Origin: Pseudoalteromonas rubra
GTDB taxonomy: Bacteria; Pseudomonadota; Gammaproteobacteria; Enterobacterales; Alteromonadaceae
DNA: 64,000 bases
Assembly (NCBI RefSeq): GCF_001482385.1
Contig: NZ_CP013611.1
Coordinates: 4,409,501 to 4,473,500, forward strand
Reading direction: 5' to 3'
Shown: positions 16,512 through 27,021 of the stretch, in pieces
How the letters are laid out: every line of letters begins with the position of its first letter
Numbering within the stretch: the first letter of the stretch is position 1
The notes under the pieces: model-generated
Seen by the model: only the letters and a program-made list of their open reading frames with translations
Database searches by the model: none
Told to the model about the DNA's origin: nothing
Program-made: the position numbers and the translations under genes

Positions 16512-16958
16512 TTAAGCCCGCTTTTTTTCATTGTGTGCGACCGAGCTCTGCTGGAGGAGGGGTTTCAGGTCGCGCAGAATAATATGGCCATAATCCTGAT
16601 ATCCTGCCTGCGTGCCGGGTGTAAACCACTTCATATGCGAAATGAACTCAAGGGAATTGGCAATGCTGGTGATCAGGCTTTGTTCCATGTCAGAGTGGTA
16701 AGCCAGCGGCGGCTCTACAGGGGCCGGGGGCGTATGGGTCACATTTTGCTGTTCGCCGGTCAGCAGCCATAATGCGCTGTCTTTAGTCGCCGGATGTAAA
16801 AAGAATTTGCTTACTACCGACAAGGTAGGTTCCCTGACATCTTTCTCATACTTTCGATACGAAGCAGTGGGAATATCCAGTATTTCTGAAAAGCCAACCT
16901 GAGAATAACCCAAGTTGATACGTAACTGTTTTAATCTTGTAGCAAAAGTATTTGACAT
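16512..16958 (-). CDS. XRE-family HTH regulator
   Basis: A 148-aa protein with an N-terminal Cro/C1-type HTH (residues ~4-58; FATRLKQLRINLGYSQVGFSEILDIP). A TGEQQN segment and proline-rich linker follow, then a C-terminal half with no recognised domain. ATG 16958 is preferred over the TTG nine bases upstream. It is divergent from a second small HTH gene. Similar genes occur as phage-like repressors or orphan regulators; no phage structural genes are nearby, so an orphan regulator is likelier. Confidence 0.78.
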   Translation of the reverse strand: MSNTFATRLKQLRINLGYSQVGFSEILDIPTASYRKYEKDVREPTLSVVSKFFLHPATKDSALWLLTGEQQNVTHTPPAPVEPPLAYHSDMEQSLITSIANSLEFISHMKWFTPGTQAGYQDYGHIILRDLKPLLQQSSVAHNEKKRA

Positions 16959-17042
16959 ATGACCCAATCCGGTTAATTATTTATCCACCTGACCCGTTCA
17001 GACTACATGACTCTCAGTCAAATGTCTAACCGGGACGAAAAA

Positions 17043-17129
17043 TTAAACACTTGGCCGGAACAGTCCCCGGATAGGTGTAGGCTCAGACCTGTGCTTAGGC
17101 GCGTGTTGGTTTTATGGCGTTAAACACTT
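17043..17129. repeat. Direct repeat in the promoter region between the two HTH genes
   Basis: TTAAACACTT occurs at 17043-17052 and again at 17120-17129 within the 218-bp divergent intergenic region. It could be an operator for one or both HTH proteins, but this is untested. Confidence 0.4.
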
Positions 17130-17176
17130 TGCTTTAGGTTTGTAAGACACTGTGATTGATAATAAGCGGATATGTT

Positions 17177-17476
17177 ATGACTACTGTTAAAAGAAATGAA
17201 TCTGTGCGTAAAGCACACACCATGGCAGCCAGGAAGCAAATTCAAACTGCTATTCGTCGTCTACGCAGAGAAATGAACTTAACTCAGGCTGAGTTAGGCA
17301 AAAAGCTTGTCACGCCTGTTGATCAGGCAACCATCTCTAACTGGGAGTGCGGTAAGTCTGACTTATCTGCCTGTCAATTACTCGATATTATGATGATTTT
17401 TGGCCAGCCAAACTTTATGAGTTTGCTGGAGCAGGGAGCGCAAAGCGACCTGGTTGACGAAAAGCAGTCAGCCTAA
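17177..17476 (+). CDS. Small XRE-family HTH protein
   Basis: This encodes 99 residues centred on a helix-turn-helix (IRRLRREMNLTQAELGKKLV, then DQATISNWECGKSDLS), basic before it and acidic after it. The protein is almost only a DNA-binding domain. ATG 17177 follows AAGCGGA at about seven bases; an upstream TTG in frame lacks this. It is divergent from the other HTH gene. Its target is unknown. Confidence 0.8.
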   Translation: MTTVKRNESVRKAHTMAARKQIQTAIRRLRREMNLTQAELGKKLVTPVDQATISNWECGKSDLSACQLLDIMMIFGQPNFMSLLEQGAQSDLVDEKQSA

Positions 17477-17539
17477 CGCAATGAATCACTGACAGTATCT
17501 CTGTCAGGTAAGCCTCCTAGCTAACATATCGTGTTGTCT

Positions 17540-17565
17540 GGGCACGCTCGTGCCCGCTTTTTTTT
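17540..17565 (+). terminator. Terminator after the small HTH gene
   Basis: GGGCAC/GTGCCC with a four-base loop is followed by eight T, a strong intrinsic terminator. Confidence 0.92.
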
Positions 17566-17774
17566 ATTCGTTTAAATGCTGATCTTGTACTAGCTTTCCA
17601 TTGGGAGCGAGAGTCCTGACTCATGCGATTCTTTTCTGGTTAATAGCCAAGGTGCACTGTTTCTAAAAAGAGCAGGCTCTTCAGCTGGTGGTCCCGCCTC
17701 GTCACGCCTAGCAAACCTATATTGCCTTTTCAAGGTGCGCTGGGTGCAATTAAGCAAGTATAAGGAACCATTTT

Positions 17775-18728
17775 ATGTCGTCAGCTAAATCGCAGTTAGG
17801 GTTTGATCAGAACCAACGTAAAATTATAATCGGGGAACAGCAGGACTCTGAGCTAGGTCCTTTGTGTCATCTTCCCGGCACGTGGAAAAATACGGGCAAT
17901 CTCGAAGGTCATGGCTGGAATATGATAGCTTTGCCTTTTACGGCAGGCGATCTGGATTATCGGCTGCTGATGAACCAATATGACGAAGAACTGACTTTCA
18001 GCCTGGTTGATAAGGGCGTACCAAATCGGGGTATTCCGGAGGATCAATCCGTTGCTACGCTCGATTACACCCAAATCATTAACCAGATAGCTGCTCAAGA
18101 CTATCCACATTCCGGGCTAGAGGGTAAACCTGGGCTGGCAATTCACCATGAACCCGGTCTGTGGTTACACATGCGTGATCAGTTAACCGATGACCTGGAC
18201 ATTGCTCGCCTGTCCAGTATTCCCCATGGCGATGCGGTGATCGCATTGGGTAAGAGTGCGCATTCTCAGTCTGGATTTGAGATCCCCGCGCTGAATGGCT
18301 TACCCATAGGGGTATCGGGCGATATAGGCACCAATCCTTACCTGGCGCCCTATAAACACTTCAGAGATCAGCCTTTTGAAGGCCTGTTTGATCCAACCCA
18401 GGCAAATGCACTGCTGCAAAAAGTCATTGCCCCTTTACTGAGCGCTGGCAAAGTGAAAAATACGACCAAGCTGGAAGTGCGTACAACCGCGGCGTCCGGC
18501 TCTGTAAACAATATTCCGTTTGTCACGCGCCAGGCAAATGCCGCTGAAGTACATTCCACATTTTGGATTTACGAATTAACGGAGACTGACCAACACGGCA
18601 ACCCAAAGCTTTGGTTACAGTATTCTCAGAACGTGATCCTGGACTTTTTCAATCGTAAAGACAGGCCCGGCGAATTGATCCGCTGGCCACACATCAGCAT
18701 CAATACGCTGGAAAAAGTGGACACCTGA
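17775..18728 (+). CDS. Heme-binding beta-barrel (nitrobindin/FABP-like) protein, tentative
   Basis: A 317-aa protein without a signal peptide, so cytoplasmic. Near the N-terminus LGPLCHLPGTWKNTGNLEGHGWN resembles the GxWxGxG opening of nitrobindin-like lipocalin barrels, and later histidines (AIHHEPGLWLHM, STFWIYEL) fit the strand pattern of that group. Proteins of this type bind heme or small hydrophobic ligands; no reaction can be assigned. An AAGGAACC site precedes the ATG. It stands alone, with a 300-bp gap upstream holding only a terminator and no other recognisable element. Confidence 0.55.
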   Translation: MSSAKSQLGFDQNQRKIIIGEQQDSELGPLCHLPGTWKNTGNLEGHGWNMIALPFTAGDLDYRLLMNQYDEELTFSLVDKGVPNRGIPEDQSVATLDYTQIINQIAAQDYPHSGLEGKPGLAIHHEPGLWLHMRDQLTDDLDIARLSSIPHGDAVIALGKSAHSQSGFEIPALNGLPIGVSGDIGTNPYLAPYKHFRDQPFEGLFDPTQANALLQKVIAPLLSAGKVKNTTKLEVRTTAASGSVNNIPFVTRQANAAEVHSTFWIYELTETDQHGNPKLWLQYSQNVILDFFNRKDRPGELIRWPHISINTLEKVDT

Positions 18729-18949
18729 TAATCGCAGTCACTGCTGCTTGCTTTTGGTTTGCAGCAGTGGCGCTTTCTCGTCAGGTTACAGAGTCAACTC
18801 GATTTGGCGTTTAAAATGAGGAGGGACAGATCCATTGTGTCTTGCAATTTAACCAATAAGGGAACACACTAGGCAGAAATAATTAACAATAAAGCCACAA
18901 GCGCATGGCGTAGTAAACGCCGTAAGCTAACACCTTGGTTAGAATTAGC

Positions 18950-20149
18950 ATGTTCACACTGGTCATATTATCTTTGGGTTGTCTTCATGGTCTGTATCTC
19001 AGTTACGAACTGATACGGAAGAATACAGCGAATGATGCAAACAGGATGCTTGCTTTGTGTGTTCAGTGCTTTGTTGCACTGTTGTTTTTTATATTGCTTG
19101 ATGAAAGTGGGGCGTTTTACTATTTGCCTCATCTTATAGGGTTTCAGGAGCCTCTGACCTTCCTGCTGGCACCGTGTTTTTATTACTACGTACTCAGATT
19201 AACGTCGCCTGTCTATATAGCGTTTAATCGCGTTCATTTACTGCCGTTTGTGCTGGCACTGCTTTGTGCTATTCCGTTCTTCTTACTCGATGCACGCAGT
19301 AAATGGCAATTTTTGTATGGTGATATGTATGCCCCGGATCTGCCATCCTGGTACCTGACAGGGTCTGAAAATGTTTTTATTTTTGGCGCTATGTTGCAGG
19401 TCGCAGTGTATCTGGTATTTGCGTGGCGCAGACTCAATGCTTACCAGATCCTCTCGGCTAATAACTTTTCGTCACTTGAACTTATCAACCTGAACTGGCT
19501 AAGACGTCTGCTCATTATGTTGTTTTCGCTTTATGGGCTGTGGTTCATCGATGAAGCGATAGAAGTGAATGCCATGGCGTGTATTGATCATGACAACGGA
19601 TTTGGCTGTGAGTATGGCTGGTTGATTGGTGAGCGCTGGTTCTTTTTCTCTGAGCTGGGCGTAGTTATCTTTTTTTATTTAATGAGTTATTACGGCTTGC
19701 GTCAGCCAGAAATATTTATCAAAAAAAATCAATATGTTGAACTTGATAAGCCGCACAGCGAAAAGTACTTAAACTCGGCCCTGTCAGAGTCACTGGCTGT
19801 GCAGCTCTGCAACCTGATTGAAGATCAGGTGCTGGACGAAAAGCTCTATCTGAAAGCGGATTTAACGCTGCACGACCTTGCCTGTGCATGTGGTCATTCC
19901 CGACACCATGTTTCTCAGGCGATTAATCAAAGTAAAAACATGAGTTTTTTCGATTTCATCAATCAGCTCAGAGTGATGCATGCACAGCAGCTGCTGCTTA
20001 CTCAACCAGACAGAAGCATTCTGGACATCTCTCTGGACAGTGGCTTTAACTCCCGTTCTGCGTTTTATGGGGCGTTTAAACGCTATACCGAGTTAACACC
20101 TGGCGCATATCGAAAACAAAGTAAAATACCGGCAGAAAATATGTCCTGA
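18950..20149 (+). CDS. Membrane-anchored AraC-family transcriptional regulator
   Basis: A 399-aa protein with an N-terminal block of six or seven membrane helices (residues ~1-245) and a C-terminal AraC HTH domain (residues ~280-395; DLACACGHSRHHVSQAINQ and SILDISLDSGFNSRSAFYGAFKRYTELTPGAYRK). Such membrane-bound regulators sense external or envelope signals and often control an adjacent transporter. The TonB receptor gene starts 70 bp downstream on the same strand. ATG 18950 is chosen; a TTG 15 bases earlier is less likely. The intergenic spacer before it (18729-18949) shows no clear promoter. Confidence 0.88.
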   Translation: MFTLVILSLGCLHGLYLSYELIRKNTANDANRMLALCVQCFVALLFFILLDESGAFYYLPHLIGFQEPLTFLLAPCFYYYVLRLTSPVYIAFNRVHLLPFVLALLCAIPFFLLDARSKWQFLYGDMYAPDLPSWYLTGSENVFIFGAMLQVAVYLVFAWRRLNAYQILSANNFSSLELINLNWLRRLLIMLFSLYGLWFIDEAIEVNAMACIDHDNGFGCEYGWLIGERWFFFSELGVVIFFYLMSYYGLRQPEIFIKKNQYVELDKPHSEKYLNSALSESLAVQLCNLIEDQVLDEKLYLKADLTLHDLACACGHSRHHVSQAINQSKNMSFFDFINQLRVMHAQQLLLTQPDRSILDISLDSGFNSRSAFYGAFKRYTELTPGAYRKQSKIPAENMS

Positions 20150-20221
20150 TCAGTCGGTCAGGACGACAAGCAGCGCTCGCTAAGCAAGGATATCATTGTT
20201 ATTTCAATGGAGAAAACAACA

Positions 20222-22453
20222 ATGATAAGACAAATACCCGTTCAGCAGGACAGGCTTTTACGACCGCGGCTATTGCCTTTTTTACTGCCCGGTGCGCCAA
20301 CAGATCATGGCACTCATTCCGAACAAGCAAAAAATACAATTCAGGCGCCTGGCAAGCATCTGGCGCAGGCATCCGGATCGCTGAGTGTCCTGATGATTAG
20401 TGTCGCTTTGAACACAACCATGGCACATGCCAATGCTGCACCGTCTGATCTGGAGCGCATTACGGTCACTGGTAGCCAGTATACGTTAGCCACCCGGCAC
20501 AATACGCACTTCCTCTCCAAAGAGCGTATTGAGTCAATGCCGCACATTGCCGATGATATTTTTCGGCTTATGCCCGCTTTACCGGGTGTCGCCGCAGGTG
20601 ATTACTCTGCTAACTTTTTTGTGCGCGGTGGGCATTCGGATGAAGTACTCGTTTTACTGGATGGACAGCAACTTTACCGGCCTTTTCATATGAAAAGCTT
20701 CAACAGTGCGTTTAGTATTGTCGATACGGACAACGTAGGCGCAATGGACTTTTCCAGCGGCGGATTTACGGCACGCTATGGCAACAAAATGAGTGGTGTC
20801 ATGGCGATTGAGAGCCTCTATGACATGCCGCAATACGAACATAGTCTGGGAGTAAGCTTCATTAATGCCAGAGCCGGCTCACAGGGCACATTTGACGACG
20901 ACAAAGGCAGCTGGCTGGTATCGGTCAGACGCGGTTATCTTGATCTGGTACTGGACGCAGTAGAAGACGAATCAAATAAGTTTGAACCCATATATGCGGA
21001 TTTGTTTGCCAAGGTCAGTTACGAGCTGACGGATACCCAGTCGCTGTCAGGGCACTTTCTTTACGCCTGGGACGATGAAATACTTGATGACACCTTTACC
21101 GAATGGGATGGAGTCCGGGAATATCAGGTGAAGGAAAAGGTCAGTGGTGAGTACAGCAGCGCCTACGCTTGGGTGGTCCTGCGCTCCGACTGGCGTGAGG
21201 ATCTGAGCAGCCAGACGCTGTTGTCAGTCGCCAGAGTTGAAGAAAACCGCAGCGGCGGTCAATATGATCCGACCGAAGTGTGGCTTACCCTGGACGATAA
21301 CAAGTTTTTTTATGCTTACTCACTGAAACAAGACTGGCAGTGGCGTGTCAGTGACAGTCATTATCTGGAGTCCGGTTTTGAAGCCAAATACCTGGATGCA
21401 GAGTATGACTACTGGCTGGAGGCCTGGTATCAGGTAAATTATGATGGTGAAGATTACCGCCAGCAAAAAACACAGCTAACCGCATCCGGTAATGTGTTTG
21501 GTGCCTATATCAGTGATCGTTGGCGACTTAACCCTGACTGGGTAGCTGAGCTGGGTCTGCGCTGGGATCAGCAAGATTATTATGGGTTTACCAAAGCGCA
21601 ATGGAGCCCACGAGTCGCGCTTCTATATCAGCCAACAGACGCGCAGCGGATTTCCCTGAGTGCCGGGGATTACTACCAGCCTGAGGATATTCTCAGCTTG
21701 CAGGTCGCCGATGGCAGCACGGAGTTTCATGGCGTTGAGAAAGCGCGCCATGTTATTTTATCTTATCAACATGCGCTGAGCCCGGCATTTCAATGGCGCG
21801 CCGAAGCATATTTGAAAAAACTGTCTCAGCTACGGCCCTGGTATGAAAATGCCTTTGATCTTTATGAATTCTTACCTGAAGGACAGGCCGACAGATATCG
21901 GGTTGCGCCAGACTCAGCCAGAGTCAAAGGTGTTGAGCTGAGTTTTCAGCACCACATTACTTCCAAATGGCAGTGGCATGCGAGTTACAGCTGGTCTAAC
22001 GCACAGGACAGCATTAACGGTCGCTGGTATCCGCGCAGTTGGGATCAAAGGCACGCTGTCAAGCTGACGAGTCGTTATCAGTTTGATAATGGCTGGCAGA
22101 TAAGTGGACTGGTGTATTTTCACTCTGGCTGGCCTATGACTGGCGAGTCAGGCCGCCTGGTAAAAAATACGCCCAATGGAACATACGAAATCCAGCGCAG
22201 CCTTAATGAGCGTAATCAGCTTAAACTGGGTAATTACAAACGCATAGATATGCGAATTCATAAAATCTATCCGTTATCAAACAGTGAGTTAACTGTTTTC
22301 TTTGAAGTTTCTAATTTACTGAACTTTGACAATGAATGTTGTATTGATCGAACCAGCTATTCAGTAGATGGACAAGGAAAGTTACTCAAAAAGGAAGAGC
22401 GGGGGCACTGGCTGCCGATTATTCCGTCGTTCGGGGTTAAGTGGGCATTTTAA
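20222..22453 (+). CDS. TonB-dependent outer-membrane receptor
   Basis: A 743-aa receptor with a plug domain (residues ~75-190; DIFRLMPALPGVAAGDYSAN, FFVRGGHSDEVLVLLDGQQL) and a beta-barrel ending in aromatic F (IIPSFGVKWAF). The N-terminus is unusual: about 55 extra polar residues precede the hydrophobic signal-like segment VLMISVALNTTMAHANA, possibly an extended signal peptide. ATG 20222 is favoured because GGAG (20209-20212) lies nine bases upstream; GGAG overlaps an earlier in-frame ATG at 20207. The substrate is unknown. Position after the AraC-like gene suggests that protein regulates it. Confidence 0.88.
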   Translation: MIRQIPVQQDRLLRPRLLPFLLPGAPTDHGTHSEQAKNTIQAPGKHLAQASGSLSVLMISVALNTTMAHANAAPSDLERITVTGSQYTLATRHNTHFLSKERIESMPHIADDIFRLMPALPGVAAGDYSANFFVRGGHSDEVLVLLDGQQLYRPFHMKSFNSAFSIVDTDNVGAMDFSSGGFTARYGNKMSGVMAIESLYDMPQYEHSLGVSFINARAGSQGTFDDDKGSWLVSVRRGYLDLVLDAVEDESNKFEPIYADLFAKVSYELTDTQSLSGHFLYAWDDEILDDTFTEWDGVREYQVKEKVSGEYSSAYAWVVLRSDWREDLSSQTLLSVARVEENRSGGQYDPTEVWLTLDDNKFFYAYSLKQDWQWRVSDSHYLESGFEAKYLDAEYDYWLEAWYQVNYDGEDYRQQKTQLTASGNVFGAYISDRWRLNPDWVAELGLRWDQQDYYGFTKAQWSPRVALLYQPTDAQRISLSAGDYYQPEDILSLQVADGSTEFHGVEKARHVILSYQHALSPAFQWRAEAYLKKLSQLRPWYENAFDLYEFLPEGQADRYRVAPDSARVKGVELSFQHHITSKWQWHASYSWSNAQDSINGRWYPRSWDQRHAVKLTSRYQFDNGWQISGLVYFHSGWPMTGESGRLVKNTPNGTYEIQRSLNERNQLKLGNYKRIDMRIHKIYPLSNSELTVFFEVSNLLNFDNECCIDRTSYSVDGQGKLLKKEERGHWLPIIPSFGVKWAF

Positions 22454-22468
22454 CTTTGGGTGAGATAA

Positions 22469-22490
22469 AGCCCGGTTCATGCACCGGGCT
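22469..22490 (-). terminator. Terminator hairpin between the TonB receptor and dapD
   Basis: AGCCCGGT and ACCGGGCT form an eight-base stem with a six-base loop, with a short T-rich tail on the minus strand. It serves the convergent dapD and possibly the receptor gene. Confidence 0.7.
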
Positions 22491-22506
22491 GAAATCAGAC
22501 TGTGGA

Positions 22507-23334
22507 TCAGTCCTGAACTGAGCGAAGCAGGGCGTTGATGCCTACTTTTTCACGAGTTTGCTGGTCCACTTTCTTAACGATAATCGCCGCATACAGGCTG
22601 TGAGTACCGTCTTTGCTTGGTAATGAGCCTGGCACGACAACGGCGCCGGCTGGAACACGGCCATAGTGGATCTCGCCGGTTTCACGGTCATAGATACGCG
22701 TACTTTGGGAAATATACACGCCCATTGAAATTACTGCGCCTTCTTCAACAATGACCCCTTCAACAATTTCAGAGCGGGCACCGATGAAGCAGTTATCTTC
22801 GATAATGGTTGGGTTAGCTTGCAATGGCTCCAGTACGCCGCCAATGCCTACACCGCCAGAGAGGTGCACATTCTTACCGATCTGAGCACATGAACCGACA
22901 GTGGCCCAAGTATCAACCATAGTGCCTTCATCAACATAAGCGCCAATATTGACATAAGACGGCATCAAAACCACATTTTTGCCAATGAAGCTACCCTGAC
23001 GTGCAACGGCGTTGGGGACCACACGCATGCCGCCTTGCTGAAATTGCTCAGGGGTATAATCGCTGAACTTAAGGGGCACTTTATCGAAAAACTGGTTTAC
23101 TCCGTCATTCATAGGCTGGTTATCGCGAATACGGAATGAGAGCAGAACCGCCTTTTTCAGCCACTGGTGTACAACCCACTCGCCGCTGACTTTCTCAGCA
23201 ACGCGTGCTGCGCCTGAGTCCAGTAAAGCCAGTGCATCAATGATGGCATTTTTTACCTGAGGTGATACATCACTGGGAGTGATGGTATCGCGTTGTTCCC
23301 AGGCTTGTTCAATTGTGGTTTTTAAATCCGACAT
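22507..23334 (-). CDS. dapD: DapD, 2,3,4,5-tetrahydropyridine-2,6-dicarboxylate N-succinyltransferase
   Basis: A 275-aa left-handed beta-helix acyltransferase, matching the E. coli length (274). Hexapeptide repeats are visible in the middle ([38 protein letters not shown]), and the C-terminal catalytic segment is present. It succinylates tetrahydrodipicolinate in the succinylase branch of lysine and meso-diaminopimelate synthesis. It lies 11 bp downstream of glnD and is probably cotranscribed, as in other gammaproteobacteria. Confidence 0.97.
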   Translation of the reverse strand: MSDLKTTIEQAWEQRDTITPSDVSPQVKNAIIDALALLDSGAARVAEKVSGEWVVHQWLKKAVLLSFRIRDNQPMNDGVNQFFDKVPLKFSDYTPEQFQQGGMRVVPNAVARQGSFIGKNVVLMPSYVNIGAYVDEGTMVDTWATVGSCAQIGKNVHLSGGVGIGGVLEPLQANPTIIEDNCFIGARSEIVEGVIVEEGAVISMGVYISQSTRIYDRETGEIHYGRVPAGAVVVPGSLPSKDGTHSLYAAIIVKKVDQQTREKVGINALLRSVQD

Positions 23335-23345
23335 AGTGTCCTCAT

Positions 23346-25964
23346 TTATTCAGATTCTGCATTGAGTTTTTTCATCAGTGAGCGATGTAACGATGCTTTG
23401 GCATCTTCACTGAGACGTTGGTAATCTTTGTCCGAGACCACAAAGAAATCCTCCGCGCGTTCGCCTACTGTGGTAATACGTGCGGCGTGAATGTGCAGTG
23501 AATGGACTTGAAAAACTTCGGCAATTTTAGTCAGTAAGCCGGGAATATCCACTGCCTGGATCTCAATCAGGTTTCGGTCACTACGGGCGTGGGGGCGTAC
23601 CACGACCTTAGGTTTAATATTAAAGTCTTTAAAGCGCTGCGAGCGGTTCTTTTTCAGCCGGATTTTCTTTTTCGGATCGGTGAGGATCACTTCCAGGCTG
23701 CGGCGCAAAGTTTTGGCCCGGGTACCACTGATGGGGCGACCGTCTACTTCCAGTATGACAAAGCTAAAGACCACATAACCATCTTTGGTTGTCAGTACCT
23801 GAGCATGCTGGATCTGGGCCTTCTTGGAACCAATGACCGCCACCAGTTTGGCAAATAAACTGGCTTCGTAAGGCGCATAAACAAACACCTGGGTACCGCC
23901 ATGCATAGGCTGTTCTGATACAACTACGCAGGGCTGGCTTAAGTCATCTCGGCCGAGCAAATATTCGGTTTGCCAGGAAATTTGCTGCTCGCTGAATGCG
24001 GTAAAATAGTTGGCTTTAAAGCGTGCCCAGATCATGTCAATCAGGTCTTCGCGATAGTCTTTATTGATCAGCCGCTGTTTTGCCTGTTGTTTCTTATCGC
24101 GGATCTGATCACGCATATCCATGGGGTTTTCCAGACCCAGGCGCAGCGCCCGCTGCGTGAGCAAATAAAGCTCACGCAATAAAGTGTTTTTCCAGTCATT
24201 CCACAGATTATCGTTGGTTGCGCGAATATCGGCAACGGTCAGACAATAGAGATAGTCGAGCTGGCGCTCGTTTTTAATGCGTGTGGCAAATTCGTTGATC
24301 ACTTCCGGATCATTGATGTCCTTACGCTGCGCGGTGACCGACATCAACAGGTGGTTTTCGACCAACCAGGCAACAAGCTTACAGTCGGAGGAAGAGAACC
24401 CGTGCATTTGTGCAAAGGCGGAGGCATCAACGGCTCCCAGCTCAGAGTGATCGCCGCCCCGGCCTTTGGCAATATCATGGAAGATACCTGCCAGATACAG
24501 CAGCTCAGGTTTATCCATGCGGGTGACGATTTCAGTACACAGCGGGAATTCGCCCTGGTGCTCATGACTAAAATAGCGATAAATATTGTTGATAAGCTTG
24601 TGCGTATGCTCATCAACGGTATAGGCATGGAACAAGTCGAACTGCATCTGTCCAAAGATATTTCGCCATTGTGGCAAGTAGGCGGCGATGATCCCATGCT
24701 TGTGCATTAGGGTAAAGGCGCGGCCCATGCCGTTAGGGTGCTTAAGCAGTCGCATGAGCGCGTCACGGCAAGCAGCGTAATCTTGTAAGTCACCCAGCAG
24801 GCGTCGTCTGACCTGACGAACGGTGCGAATGGTGCTGGGGTCGATGTCGGTAATTTCCGTGTTATCCGCAATATGTTCAAATAGTAAAATGAGATTTTCC
24901 CGGCGAAAAAACACGGACGGATTTTTCACCCGAATTTTATTTCCGACACGTTCAAAGTGGTTATCGAGCGGTATCACGGTTTGTTCGCTTTGGTCGGGTA
25001 AAATGCTCTGTTCAAAGTAGGCCAGCAGCATCTGGTTCATTTCACGCACCCGGCTCATGATCCGGAACAGGCGTTTCATCATGCGCTCCACAGACGCCTT
25101 ACCTTCGGAACCAAATCCCAGCAGCTCAGCGGCATGCGGCTGGTAATCAAACAACAAGCGATTTTCACTGCGCCCGGCTGCCAGATGGAGTGCAAAGCGG
25201 ATATTCCAGAGGTTCTCCAGGCATTCCAGCAGCTCCTGATATTCTTCGTGGGTCAGATAGCCATGACTTATCAGCTCTTCGAGTGTTTCTGCATGAAAGT
25301 GCTTTTTAGCAACCCAGAAAATGGTCTGAAGGTCGCGCAGGCCGCCGGGGTTTTCTTTGATATTTGGCTCAAGGTTATAGGCGGTGCCATGACACTTTTT
25401 ACGCCGCAGTCGTTGTTCTTTGACCTTAGCGATAAAGAACTCATCTGACTGCCAAATGGGCGTTTCAACAATGTGGCTTTTGAGTCGCTCAAACTCAACG
25501 TGATTGCCGCAAATTAAGCGACTTTCCAGCAGGCTGGTGGTGAAATGCACATCTTCGCGCTTTTGTTCAAGCACCTGTTCATGGGTTCGGACACTGTGGC
25601 CAATATCCAGATTAAGATCCCACAGCAAGGTCATGAATGACTCCAGAGACTCTGTCAGCTCAGGTCCGGGTTCTTGTTTACAGAGCAACAGAAAGTCAAT
25701 GTCGGAGTATGGGTGTAATTCTCCGCGACCATAACCACCGACCCCTATCAGGGCTAAGTCAGGGAATTGGGCCAACCCGGTGTCGGCGTACAACTTAATC
25801 AACAGGCGGTCGATAAACTCGGCCCGGGCATTGATCAGCTGTCTGACGGGTTGCTTAGAAAACTGGTTGTTCAGCCATTTATAAAAATAGGCTTGACAGT
25901 TTTTGTAATCGTTTAAGGTTTGCGCTTCGTCGAGAAGCGTTTTTACTTTGTTTGGTAGTGCCAC
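23346..25964 (-). CDS. glnD: GlnD, bifunctional PII uridylyltransferase/uridylyl-removing enzyme
   Basis: An 872-aa protein with domains in order: nucleotidyltransferase ([20 protein letters not shown], residues ~72-91), linker/helical region, HD hydrolase domain ([10 protein letters not shown] and [16 protein letters not shown]), and two ACT domains at the C-terminus ([36 protein letters not shown]). It uridylylates PII proteins under nitrogen limitation and removes UMP under glutamine excess. It is upstream of dapD and downstream of the map gene, all on the minus strand. Confidence 0.97.
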   Translation of the reverse strand: MALPNKVKTLLDEAQTLNDYKNCQAYFYKWLNNQFSKQPVRQLINARAEFIDRLLIKLYADTGLAQFPDLALIGVGGYGRGELHPYSDIDFLLLCKQEPGPELTESLESFMTLLWDLNLDIGHSVRTHEQVLEQKREDVHFTTSLLESRLICGNHVEFERLKSHIVETPIWQSDEFFIAKVKEQRLRRKKCHGTAYNLEPNIKENPGGLRDLQTIFWVAKKHFHAETLEELISHGYLTHEEYQELLECLENLWNIRFALHLAAGRSENRLLFDYQPHAAELLGFGSEGKASVERMMKRLFRIMSRVREMNQMLLAYFEQSILPDQSEQTVIPLDNHFERVGNKIRVKNPSVFFRRENLILLFEHIADNTEITDIDPSTIRTVRQVRRRLLGDLQDYAACRDALMRLLKHPNGMGRAFTLMHKHGIIAAYLPQWRNIFGQMQFDLFHAYTVDEHTHKLINNIYRYFSHEHQGEFPLCTEIVTRMDKPELLYLAGIFHDIAKGRGGDHSELGAVDASAFAQMHGFSSSDCKLVAWLVENHLLMSVTAQRKDINDPEVINEFATRIKNERQLDYLYCLTVADIRATNDNLWNDWKNTLLRELYLLTQRALRLGLENPMDMRDQIRDKKQQAKQRLINKDYREDLIDMIWARFKANYFTAFSEQQISWQTEYLLGRDDLSQPCVVVSEQPMHGGTQVFVYAPYEASLFAKLVAVIGSKKAQIQHAQVLTTKDGYVVFSFVILEVDGRPISGTRAKTLRRSLEVILTDPKKKIRLKKNRSQRFKDFNIKPKVVVRPHARSDRNLIEIQAVDIPGLLTKIAEVFQVHSLHIHAARITTVGERAEDFFVVSDKDYQRLSEDAKASLHRSLMKKLNAESE

Positions 25965-26089
25965 CTGGGCTCCCTATGTTGCGCGCAAAACTCACAGCTC
26001 AGTTTTACACTAAGTCACAAAAAAATGCGAGGTTGTGATTGGAGAAGGGTGTTTAACTGGATGAAAAGGCAGCATAGTGAGCGGATGGT

Positions 26090-26112
26090 AACGCCACCGC
26101 GATGGTGGCGTT
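26090..26112 (-). terminator. Hairpin after map
   Basis: AACGCCACC and GGTGGCGTT form a perfect nine-base stem with a five-base loop immediately past the map stop. There is no good T run on the minus strand, so it may attenuate rather than terminate into glnD. Confidence 0.55.
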
Positions 26113-26125
26113 GATATGGCAAGGA

Positions 26126-26917
26126 TTAAGCGCTGTGCTCAATCACGCGCTCAATGGTGTCGTCGCTGCGCAATGTCAGGATCTCAACACCGTTTTCTGT
26201 AACCAGCAATGTGTGCTCCCACTGTGCAGACAGGCTGCGGTCCTTGGTTACCACGGTCCAGTCGTCTTTCAGCAGTTTGCAGTGGCGTTTGCCGGCATTG
26301 ACCATGGGCTCAATGGTCAGACACATACCTGCCTCAAGCGCTTCTCCGGTGCCTGCTTTACCATAGTGGACGATTTGCGGTTCTTCGTGGAATTCTGCGC
26401 CAATGCCATGGCCGCAATATTCGCGGACGATAGAGTAATTAAAGCCTTCCGCATATTTTTGGATAGCAGCGCCAATGTCACCAATGCGTACACCTGGCTT
26501 CACCATGCGAATGCCTATGTACAGCGCTTCCTGAGTGACTTCGCTCAGGCGCTTGCCCTGAATACTGGGTTTGCCAACAAAAAACATCTTTGAAGTATCG
26601 CCATGATAGCCATCTTTGATAACGGTCACGTCAATGTTGATGATGTCGCCATCTTTGAGTGGCTTGTCGTTTGGAATACCATGACAAATGACATGATTTA
26701 CTGAGGTACAAATCGACTTCGGAAAACCATGGTAGTTAAGTGGGGCAGGGACTGCTTGCTGCACATCTACAATGTAGTTATGACAAATGGTGTTTAGCTC
26801 ATCGGTCGTCACCCCTGGTTTGACAAAAGGTTCAATCATTTCCAAGACTTCAGCGGCTAACTTACCGGCAACACGCATCTTTTCGATTTCTTCAGGGGTT
26901 TTGATCACTGCACTCAT
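26126..26917 (-). CDS. map: Methionine aminopeptidase, type I
   Basis: A 263-aa type I enzyme, the length of E. coli MAP (264). Metal ligands are in the expected places: NIDVTVIKDGYHGDTSKMF carries two Asp, GHGIGAEFHEEP the His, and TIEPM and EHTLLVTENGVE the Glu residues. It removes the initiator methionine from nascent proteins. It is divergent from rpsB with a shared 316-bp control region, a conserved arrangement. No signal peptide or zinc-finger extension is present. Confidence 0.97.
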   Translation of the reverse strand: MSAVIKTPEEIEKMRVAGKLAAEVLEMIEPFVKPGVTTDELNTICHNYIVDVQQAVPAPLNYHGFPKSICTSVNHVICHGIPNDKPLKDGDIINIDVTVIKDGYHGDTSKMFFVGKPSIQGKRLSEVTQEALYIGIRMVKPGVRIGDIGAAIQKYAEGFNYSIVREYCGHGIGAEFHEEPQIVHYGKAGTGEALEAGMCLTIEPMVNAGKRHCKLLKDDWTVVTKDRSLSAQWEHTLLVTENGVEILTLRSDDTIERVIEHSA

Positions 26918-26986
26918 TGAGACTCCAAGTCATAGTTTCGACGCAACAACATCGGGCTAGTTTATGAACGATTTTTAGCCCAAACG

Positions 26987-27015
26987 TTGAGTTAATTTCT
27001 TTTATATGGTATAAA
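26987..27015 (+). promoter_or_regulatory. Sigma-70 promoter of rpsB
   Basis: TTGAGT (26987-26992) and TATAAA (27010-27015) are spaced by 17 bp and followed by a GC-rich discriminator (GCGCGCC), typical of stringently controlled translation genes. Confidence 0.82.
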
Positions 27016-27021
27016 GCGCGC

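Noticed and set aside
16512..17476. Prophage remnant around the two HTH genes
   Set aside because: No integrase, structural or lysis genes and no attachment repeats nearby.
26126..26593. 163-codon plus-strand frame opposite map
   Set aside because: Antisense shadow of a conserved gene; map has all metal ligands and the expected length.
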